Source: Homalodisca vitripennis (taxonomy: Eukaryota > Arthropoda > Insecta > Hemiptera > Cicadellidae). Taken from it: a stretch of DNA of 64,000 bases. Below the pieces are notes generated by a model. That model was not told the DNA's origin, ran no database searches, and saw only the letters and a program-made list of their open reading frames with translations. Shown piece by piece: positions 55,829-64,000 of this stretch. How positions within the stretch are numbered: the first letter of the stretch is position 1; the number at the start of each line of letters is the position of its first letter. The translations under genes were made by a program, and so were the position numbers. The stretch covers positions 190,734,001 to 190,798,000 of the forward strand of contig NC_060207.1 of NCBI RefSeq assembly GCF_021130785.1, in the 5' to 3' direction.

Positions 55829-57094
55829 ATGAGTTACCTTAGTTCTTCGTCAATTTCAAGTGGAGATATTTATGAGTTTTTTCAGTTTTCCGAAAATGAT
55901 GAAAGTACGCTGTCATTTCTATATACAAACATAAGAAGTATGAGGTCAAATTTTAACAACTTTATGATAGAGCTAGAACAGATAAAGTGAAAAATAAATT
56001 TTATAATTCTCAGTGAAATTTGGATTTCGTCTGAAGAATCTTGTAATTTTAATATTCAATGATATAATTTGTTTACGAAATGTAAAGATAGATATAGAGC
56101 GGGCGGTGTGTTATGTTTTGTTGACCAAAGTATTGTTTGTAATGAGTTGCGCATAGAAATGGTATCAGCTGATGCTTTACTTCTTGATATTAAATTTAAA
56201 TCTACCTGTTTTAAAATGTTGTGTTTGTATAGACTTCAAGCATATTCTGAAAATATATTTTTAAATGAGTTGAAGCAAGAAATCGTAAACTTAAAAACAA
56301 TGTTATTTATGTTGGAGACATTAATATAAATATTGCTGCAAAAACTCAAACCTCAATTAGTTATCAAAGTTTATTAAATAACAACGGTTTTGTATCTTTA
56401 ATTGTCAGTCCTACAAGAATAAAAAATTCATCGAAAACAATAATAGACCATTTTTTGTAAGGAATAAGTATAAAAATACTTTTCAGGCTTCTGTTTTTGA
56501 TCAGGGTATAACTGATCATTGCTTATTAGCTGTAAATTTTAAAATTGCGCCAACAAAATCTGTAAACCAATCTGTAAATTCTGTTCAAATTTCTGATTTA
56601 TCGAAAGTAGCTATAAATCTTAATCTTGTTAAGAATAAGTTACAGACAGTCAATTAGAATGATTTATACTTGGATAATGATGTAAATAATTCCTTTTGTA
56701 AGTTTTATGAAATTATAAATATATGTATTAGTGATAGCAGTAAAAATATTGAAATTACTTCAAAGTTTACAAAGCCAAATCAATGAGTCCGTGGTTGACG
56801 AAATAAATTTTTAACAAATTTGAAAGACGTAAAAAATTATACAAAATATACAAAAGAAGGCCCTTTGATTTAGTTTTTAAAAAATATTTGGATAATTTCT
56901 GTTCAATGTTAAACTCTCAAATTGTGTTAGCGAAAAATAGTTTTTATTCAAATCAATTATTGGGATGCAATGGAGACAGTGCTCAACAATGGAAAATAAT
57001 AAATAGCTTGACTGGTGAGAATAGAAATAAAACGGTTGAACGCATAGCAAATACTAACGGAGTTTCAATCACAGAACCAGCCGATATCGCAGAA
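55829..57094 (+). pseudogene. Decayed LINE ORF2 (endonuclease to the start of RT), truncated
   Basis: The frame starting at ATG 55829 reads to YTNIRSMRSNFNNF and then hits TGA. Later pieces give ILSEIWISSEE (with serine in place of the usual cysteine before the catalytic glutamate), RYRAGGVLCFVDQ, VGDINI and TIIDHF, matching the endonuclease signatures of the near-complete LINE at 41868-40897. Further on, QQWKIINSLTGENRNK corresponds to the linker before the RT domain, and TEPADIAEG is the last recognisable piece. Several stops and frameshifts are present. The copy ends abruptly at about 57095 where the palindrome array begins, so that element inserted here or marks a breakpoint. It is a related but distinct subfamily. 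Confidence 0.8.
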
Positions 57095-57097
57095 GGG

Positions 57098-57545
57098 GTC
57101 TGGTTCGATTACTCCACCGATCGTTGGCCCAACGACCCAAACATTAGTTTAGTTTTAAATAAGAAGGTCGTTGGCCCAACGATCAGTGGTGTAATCGGAC
57201 TGATTTGTTTCATAAAGTAAAACATAACTAAAATGGGTCGTTGGCCCAACGAACCGTACTTAAAATTAAACAGTAAATTTACAATCAAGGTTCGTTGGCC
57301 CAACGATCCAAATTTTAATTAAAAATACTAATAGCGTATATGGTTCGTTGGACCAACGACCCTATTGCAGTAACAAGTTAAATTGTATAATGCAGGTTCG
57401 ATTACACCACTGTTCGTTGGGCCAACGACCCGAACAAATAAAACATCTCATTTCAAATGAAAAGGATCGATTACTCCACTGACCGATTAGTCCACTGTGG
57501 ACAAGGGCAGGCGATGCGGCAGCCGCTCCTCCTGCACTGTAGTAA
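57098..57545. repeat. Array of six 15-bp palindromes TCGTTGGNCCAACGA with associated motif
   Basis: Copies lie at 57121, 57168, 57238, 57292, 57345 and 57414 (each 15 bases). All have perfect 7-base arms TCGTTGG/CCAACGA around a single central base (C four times, then A, then G). Spacers of 32-55 bases are AT-rich and unrelated. A second motif, GGTTCGATTAC(T/A)CCAC(T/C)G, occurs at about 57101, 57395 and 57464 and inverted at about 57185. A related ACCGATTAGTCCACTG follows at about 57482. The array starts exactly where the LINE homology ends. No coding content. Confidence 0.85.
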
Positions 57546-57549
57546 TTTT

Positions 57550-59925
57550 ATCTTCATTATGAGCGTGAATACATTTGGTGAAAATATAAATATATATAAT
57601 TATAAATATTATTATAAATTATATATTAATTAAATGCAGGTATGAGGTAACTTATACATTATTAATTTTTTTCTAGGAAAAGAAAAAATTACATTGGTTA
57701 ATATAAACGTAATATATTTTTAGTTCTAATTTCTTCTACATCATTGACGTGACTAAACATATATATGTTTATATAAAATTTGTATAAACGGCAAAAGCGT
57801 GAGTTAATCTTTATTGAAGCTACATTAGTATCGATTTTTTTATCATATACATATTCATGTACAAGTAAAAGAACTGGCCAATTCTTTTCAAAAAGCCAAT
57901 GTATAATGTTCTGAAGCATTTACATATTTTCGTGTATCTGGTACATTTCTTCAGATGGATATAAACTACATTTATAGTACATATTAAAGATAACTATCAA
58001 TCATTAAAGCTTAATTGAGAATATGTTGCCAACTTTAAAATAGAAGCCTCTGAAGAAGTAATGTTGTTAATGGGATGTGAGAGAAGGCATTACATTATCT
58101 TATACCGGGTATTCTATATGAGGTAATCTATAAACGTAATGCAGCTGTTAGACTCTTAGTTATAAGTAGAATAGTGTAATTTGTGGTAATATATTAGAAA
58201 TACAATGTTATTAGTGATGTCGCAAAAAGAATTCAAATTTCACATGCAACTGTGAAAGTACAGTACTACTAGAATTTTAATTTCCCATAAATTCAAGATT
58301 ATTCTTTTGATGGGGTCTTCCTCAGTTTCTTTCCAAGTTGAAACATGCAAACTTGAATTGATGTCTCCGTGACAAACCTTGTTATAATTATTAATAGTTT
58401 TAATGTGAAGTAAACGTTTTCTTTGGCGTCTTCATTATAGCTTTGTACGCTGTAATGGCTGATTTGGCATGATTTTATTCAGTTTTCATTGAGCCCGGTG
58501 GTTTACATTTACAGTTAATTTACATCATAAAAGATGGTAAACGGATTAGGTCTTCAGTTTACACGGCCGGTATCATAACCATATGTTTCGGCCTAACCGT
58601 GGAAAGCTACCTTCCGTCACAATATTGTACCGGTTTAAGATCTGTTGTTTAAGATAGTTCCCCACATAAAAACCGATACATTATAAGAATTTAATTGGGT
58701 GAGCATCGTTTCGACGAGGTGTAAACTGCACAACACATCAAATATTATCAAATCATATAGCTCGTGTTTTAGTATTTAAGGTTATTTAACAACTATCGAG
58801 AAGTGTTCTATGAAATTTTTAAAACCTTCAAATTTGTGTACATTATTTACATTTACTCTATAATATCATTGTCCAGTATGACTTAGACAGTGAAGCAGTA
58901 CAGAAGGAGAATCAATCGTGGCCATTAGGCAAACTAGGCGGCCACCGAGGACGGCAGCTTTAAGGGGCGGCTAAAAGAAAAAAATTACAAGAATGTGTAT
59001 AAATTACTTTACAGAAACCGAGCGGAAAAATACATAAAACAGGCTTGTGTCACTTTAAAATTCAACCTTTATCAATCAAACATTACTTAGAGTGTCAGCG
59101 TAAACCTTAGATAAATTGAATATAGTACAAGAAACATTTGTAGTCACCCTCTATGTAAAATTCAAGACGGCAACAGTTTTAGTGTTGTGTTCGGAGTTGG
59201 GCGTGATGTGGCCTCGAAAAGCATATTGTCGCATCGCTTCTATAACCCCATTACTACTACTTGTCTAAACCTTTACTCAAGTCGGAGGATCGATCAATCA
59301 TTAGGCTAGTTTTGAGGGGTTTCTATCGACTCTGTGTAATTTTTATTAGCGGTATCTAATGTTGCTTGATTATGCGAGCATCCCGTACGTAAGAGGACAC
59401 GCTAGTGGAAGCTGCCTGCTCATCCGAGGCTCTATTTTTAACATGGAGCAAAAATTGAATGGAAAATAGGCACTTGACTTGTCTCAAACTTGATTTGTCA
59501 ATATTTCATTCCACAAACAGACTTTATAGTGGAACGCCTGGAGGTTTTGACCTCGGATTACAACTACAGTGAATGCATTTATATAGTCGATGTGGTATTT
59601 GTTTTTCAGACTATAAATTGCAATGTTTATCAAATTCTTTATCTGGGTTTTTTTCATTGTTTAAACAAATTACTACAAAAATTAATCTTTGAGCATCTAG
59701 TTTTGCTTTAAATGGTATTTTTCATATTATGAAATTTCACCTAAATAGATGCAGAGAAACATCTATTAAGAACACCACTACTCCTGGTGTGTTTTTGATT
59801 ATATTTAGGGTTGTCGGGCTCTTGAGATGTAGTAAAACGTGGAGGGGAGAGCGGAGCTGCAGGTGCATTCCACTTTGGTACAGTGGAAATATGTAATATA
59901 AAAAATAATATACATGTGGCCTTAT
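57550..59925. other. AT-rich DNA, no supported gene
   Basis: The frames of 73 codons on each strand are low-complexity. Around 58920-58980 a GGCGGCC-ACCGAGGACGGCA / TTAAGGGGCGGCT patch resembles a dispersed repeat but could not be delimited. No splice-bounded exon was recognised. Confidence 0.35.
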
Positions 59926-59928
59926 TTT

Positions 59929-60285
59929 CATATAGTTCAGTGCCTAGCAACGAGGATTGCTATTATTAAGACAGATTGTTGTCTAAATTGTAAGATTTTG
60001 AACAGTCTGTAAATTGTATTCACATCTCGTTACCATTTATATACAAGTTTTGTTATTTAATAGAAATCAACCAAACCTTTTCCTATATCGGTGACCTCGA
60101 CTTGATCTGAATACTTAACCTTCTGATCTGGAAAAGGTTAGGTTGATGCCTATTTAATAATAAAACTTGTATATAGGTTAACTAGATGTATATTTATTGA
60201 GTGTAACTGATAGAATGTTCAAAATATTACAAAGTAAACTGCCTTTATAATAACAACAACCCTCGTTACGAGGCACCGAACTATG
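59929..60285. mobile_element. Foldback MITE, ~357 bp, ~150-bp arms
   Basis: The left arm (59929-60081) contains CATATAGTTCAGTGCCT, GCAACGAGG, TTTTGAACA, TATATACAAGTTTT and AAATCAACCAAACCTTTT. The complement of 60132-60285 has the same words in the same order with moderate divergence. A spacer of about 50 bases separates the arms. The transcript or single strand could fold into one long hairpin. No target duplication was identified. Confidence 0.75.
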
Positions 60286-60289
60286 TGGA

Positions 60290-61465
60290 ACTATTGTCAC
60301 ATACACATATATCATAAACCTATTTCTTATTTCAAGTATAGTAAATCCCTCTAACTAAATCCATATTCGAACAATACTGCTGGACGGTGTTCTGATCCTT
60401 AGATGTTAACCAACACTGACATAGTCCAAATGTTGAACTACAGATACGAAGTTCTAGGGCCAACTCCACATTTCTTTACAATCCTAGAGGATTTAGGGAC
60501 CCATGGATTTAAAAAAAATGACATGGAGATTCCTTGGGATAAATGACGATAATTATTTAATTCCCTTTCCCTTGGCGATAAGGGGCGTAGTTCAATATCA
60601 TAAATGTTTTTCGGACAACTTCCTCTGCATGGCAATGGGAGTGGGTGCATAAATGTTTGTGAGGATTATCTTACCTATTGACTTGAAATGTTGCTTGAAT
60701 CCTCATTTCTGCATAGGGACATTGGTTCGATGATGCATGCCATGGGATTTGCCTGAGCGTTAGGAAACATGTTTATATATTTATGTTATGAGAAACCACT
60801 ATGAAAACGAAAAAATATTTTTATAAGCAAAATTTGTAAATAGACTTGATTACAAATTAAAACACATAACTATTTTTAAGGCACAAAATTAATACAAAAA
60901 TCTCGATGTTTTTTAATATTTCCATCACGTTTATGCACGAGTTCACGGAGCCGTTTATCGAGGAAACTAAAGTATTTCCCTAGTCACCAAAAATTGTGAT
61001 GACGACATGTTCTGTCAATCAAAGAAGAGCAAATTGATTTAGAAGACTAGACAAAACACAGAGACCAGGCATTAAGTGTAAGGCCACACGGATAAGCTGG
61101 CTTCCGGGAAAGAGGGCATAATAATAATTTTAGATCAATAACCTAAACTATGGCTGCTTTGAAAATTCTTTCCCTTCATTCGTCCAATCTCAAGCACAAA
61201 GCCTGGAACTTCACAACCACTTCAATTGTTTGAAAACATTCCATTGCTATATTTTGAATCATGTAATTGTCTCGAATAACAATTGACATCAGTGGTTGTC
61301 GTTGAGAGATGTCGTATTTACAAAAAAATACGTTTGGCTTCGTCAGCCCCTAAAATCCTTAGTGTACAACAAAATTCAAAACAAAACCGACACCTATTTT
61401 CAAATGCCAAGATACACTGAAGTAAAATTTTAAACCAGTCTGTGGGTCTTGTATCGACTCTTCCC
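60290..61465. other. No supported gene
   Basis: A 70-codon minus frame (60650-60438) in a GC-richer patch reads ELRPLSPRERELNNYRH and similar text without family resemblance. The remainder is AT-rich without visible structure. Confidence 0.35.
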
Positions 61466-61467
61466 CT

Positions 61468-63560
61468 TATAATCTTTGTTATATCTTTATCTTTATGTTG
61501 TCTTTATTTTCATCAAGCGTTTCTCAGTTACATACAGAACAACTGCTTTTCAGAACAACTATCGTCACATACAACAAACACATGAAAATGAAATACAAAT
61601 AAATCAAGAACATTTATACATTAAGCAAATTCTGCCTCATCTTATTCTTAAATGTAGCTATCGAACATTGTTTCACGTTTGGTGGGAGGTCGTTGTACAA
61701 TTTCGGGCCGAAGTAAGAGAAGCTCCTCCTTCCCAACTCCAGCCTAACTTTGGGAAAGTGAAGAAGATTCCCATGGCGGGTTCTGCGCTGAGAGACCTTG
61801 TCCCGAAATGAGAACTTCTCACTAAGGTACTGAGGCTCCTGATTAACAAGAGCCTTGTAGACCATACAGCACGTCATGACCCTGCAGACGGTCTCTACCG
61901 ACATCATCCCAGCGGCATCTCTGTAAGGAGAGACATGCTCAAATCGTTTCAAATTAAAAATGAAACGGATTGCAGAGTTTTGCAACTTTTGAATGCGATG
62001 CATGTCTTCTCCAGAAATGCTATTCCCGTAGGCTGGGAAACAGTAGGCGAAAACGGACAGGACTAGTGACTGCATGATACGTAGTTTCGCAGACTCAGGT
62101 AAAAGATCTCTAAATCTGTAGAGCCCCCTCAGTCTACCGAGTGCTCGTTGACAGGCATGCGTGACATGGTCAGACAACGTGAGGCCGCTGTCTAGCACAA
62201 CGCCAAGAGTCCTCGCCCTATCAAATACAGCCAAACTCTGGCCATCAAGCCTCACCATCACTCCTGTTACACTGAGGGACTGCACAATGTTGTGTGGCGC
62301 CGTATGCAACACAGTGCACTTGCCTATGTTTAGTTTCAGCCCATTCGCCATTGACCACCCCAATATTTTTTCAAGGTCTACATTGATCATATCAATGGCT
62401 GACACCATCTGCGATAGCTCATAAGACAAGTGCAGCTACGAGTCGTCAGCATACAAATGAACTGTGCAATTTTGCACACAGCTTGGCATATCGGCTGTGT
62501 ACATATTGAACAGAATAGGCCCTAGGCAACTAACTTGAGGAATGCCTCGATATTTCACAAGCGGGGTTGACGTTTCACTCCCTAAACGCGTCACCTGCAG
62601 CCTGGAGTCTAAGTATGACCTTATCCAATTGACTACGCTCAAGTCAAAGCCATAATAGCTCATCTTCGCTAAAAGCATCTCATGGTCCATTGAATCAAAG
62701 GCCTTAGAATAAACCAACATAACAATGGAGTTATATTTACCCATGTCTTTGGCGTCAATCATATCACTGAAAAGATTTGTCAGGGCTGTACATGTACTAT
62801 GATTGCGCCTGAAGCCCGATTGCAGCTTCGGTAAAATATCCGATGTTTTCATAAAATTGTCTATTTGTCGAATGGCAATCTTTTCCAGTATCTTAGACAT
62901 GGCTGGGAGTATTGAAATTGGCCTTAGCTGGTCTACCTGATTGGCAGTTTGCCCTTTCGGTATTGGCCGAACAATACTTGTTTTCCATGACTTTGGAAAC
63001 ACGCTGCCAACCAGAGAAACGTTTACCAGGTGTGTAATGGCTTTGACTGCGTAGGGGCTCACTGACTTGATCATGTCAATCGAAATTTCATCACTGCCCA
63101 CAGCTTTAGATTTTATTTCATTCATTGCCGAAATAACGTCTCTTTTACTGACAACGTAAAACTTAAATTTATCTCTAATTTCTTCTCGGCCATTGGTTGC
63201 AAAAAATTCCCATACGTTTTTATCAATCTTCGGGCCAGCTCCCATGTTTATAAAGTATTCATTGATCTCATGCGCTTTAAGTTCAGGTGGAATGTTCGAG
63301 CAATCCCTTGTTTGTACAATATCATTTTTCTTAAGACATGTCCAGAACTCCTTTGGATTTTTTGAAGAGGATAGCTTATCAGAAAAAATCTCTTTTTTAC
63401 CATTCTGATCATATTATTCAATCGGTTTCTTATTTCTTTATACCTCTCCCAGTCATCTATATGCCTGTACTTCCAATATCTATTTCGCAACTTATTTTTA
63501 ACTTTCGTCATCTTTCGGATGTCATCGTGTTAAGATCCTCGTAAAGGCCAATGGCACATG
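61468..63560 (-). mobile_element. 5'-truncated LINE, RT region and 3' tail
   Basis: On the minus strand a CR1/Jockey-type RT frame runs from about 63540 to 61614, followed by a 3' UTR with AATAAAG (about 61502-61508) and an AAAGATA-type tandem tail (about 61470-61497). The endonuclease and ORF1 are missing. Sequence above 63560 is AT-rich and unrelated. Lesions are one frameshift (63383-63398), one nonsense codon (62438-62436) and changes in two catalytic motifs. Confidence 0.85.
61614..63540 (-). pseudogene. Inactive LINE reverse transcriptase
   Basis: The frame first reads KLRNRYWKYRHI and NMIRMVKK. It then shifts at a run of six A (63383-63398) to EIFSDKLSSSKNPKEFWT, continuing in frame through AHEINEYFINMGAGP into the 63245-62436 segment. 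RT motifs seen are LRPISILPAMSK, QSGFRRNHSTCTAL, motif A as MLVYSKAFDS, motif B as GIPQVSCLGPI and the YADD box. In motif A the catalytic aspartate (normally in LDF-SKAFD) is replaced by valine, and in motif B the usual PQGS glycine is valine. A TAG (62438-62436) directly after YADDS splits the frame; the thumb and C-terminus continue in the same frame to 61614 with YFGPKLYNDLP and NLLNV at the end. It cannot encode an active enzyme. Confidence 0.9.
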
Positions 63561-64000
63561 AGGAAGAGCAGAATAAGGATTCGAAAAAGACCAGCCTCTC
63601 CATAAACATTAACGTCTATCATTTCATTTCTAAGATTAGTATTATAATTTTATATATGCATTGCAATATTTTCACCATTTGATGCCAGTTTATGAATTAA
63701 CGCTTTTAAAAGAACTATATATTACTTAATTTTTGTATATAAAAACAAAATCAGCGATTTCATTAATTTAAACTACAACACTGGTCTAACTGTTGATTTG
63801 AGCAGATTTAATATTAAATCGAGTTTAAAATGTAGTAGTCAGAAATGTACAATGTGTATGATATTAAAACCAATAATCTGATATAATTCTTAAATTTAAA
63901 ATTAAGTTTTCTTTTAAAATCTGTAATGTTTTTTAAATTGCTTATATCCTGTTATTATGTTGTTATTGTCTTTGCTTAATATTTCGAAAACCATCAACAG
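63561..64000. other. AT-rich DNA, no supported gene
   Basis: Nothing recognisable beyond the truncation point of the LINE. No frames or repeats of note. Confidence 0.35.

Noticed and set aside
57121..57428. CRISPR-like repeat array
   Set aside because: The repeat is only 15 bases, spacers vary from 32 to 55 bases, there are no cas genes, and the setting is insect-like retrotransposon DNA.
1..64000. Bacterial-type operon, phage or defence system
   Set aside because: There are no dense co-directional genes, and the coding pieces are spliced exons or eukaryotic transposon proteins.

Overview
The window looks like intergenic or long-intron DNA from an insect nuclear genome, most likely a repeat-rich hemipteran-like genome. 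This is inferred from the high A+T content, spliced coding pieces, and the mix of CR1/Jockey-type LINEs, Penelope-like elements, Ty3/Gypsy, hAT, Tc1/mariner-like, Helitron-like and foldback DNA. I cannot fix the species. There are no bacterial-type operons, no convincing complete tRNA or rRNA gene, and no CRISPR array.

Host gene content is sparse. On the + strand, two exons (11204-11399 and 14791-14934) join in phase to encode most of one PDZ domain. The first carries a one-base frameshift. A GC-rich block ending in a GTAAGG splice donor (5300-5561) could be its untranslated first exon. On the - strand, 54501 down to 53327 holds the last two exons of an unidentified basic, cysteine-rich protein.

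The rest is mainly mobile DNA, in layers. 1-10 kb: two LINE 3' ends, a tRNA-derived SINE head, a hAT element with an exact 8-bp target duplication and a transposase relic, and a 48-bp minisatellite. 10-20 kb: a mariner-like MITE, a Penelope fragment, a C-rich minisatellite, a TA-cored palindrome and a Helitron-like element. 22.7-29.2 kb: staggered copies of one complex repeat, ending at a second copy of the same C-rich minisatellite. 29.8-32.6 kb: a 2-kb mariner-like element with ~610-bp inverted termini beside a foldback arm that carries its own LINE insertion. 34 kb: five near-identical 113-bp tandem units. 38.6-43.2 kb: an almost complete LINE (ORF1 plus endonuclease/RT ORF2) with few lesions. 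44-49 kb: a Penelope remnant, then a deleted Gypsy element with an open integrase. 49.7-52.7 kb: a foldback element split by a 2.1-kb element whose ends carry repeated palindromes. 55.8-57.5 kb: a decayed LINE cut off by a six-fold array of 15-bp palindromes. 59.9-60.3 kb: a foldback MITE. 61.5-63.6 kb: an inactive LINE RT.

The least explained structures are the two matching (C15A)6 minisatellites, the palindrome-ended element at 49858-51972, and the TCGTTGGNCCAACGA array at 57121-57428. No gene-encoded multi-protein system is visible.
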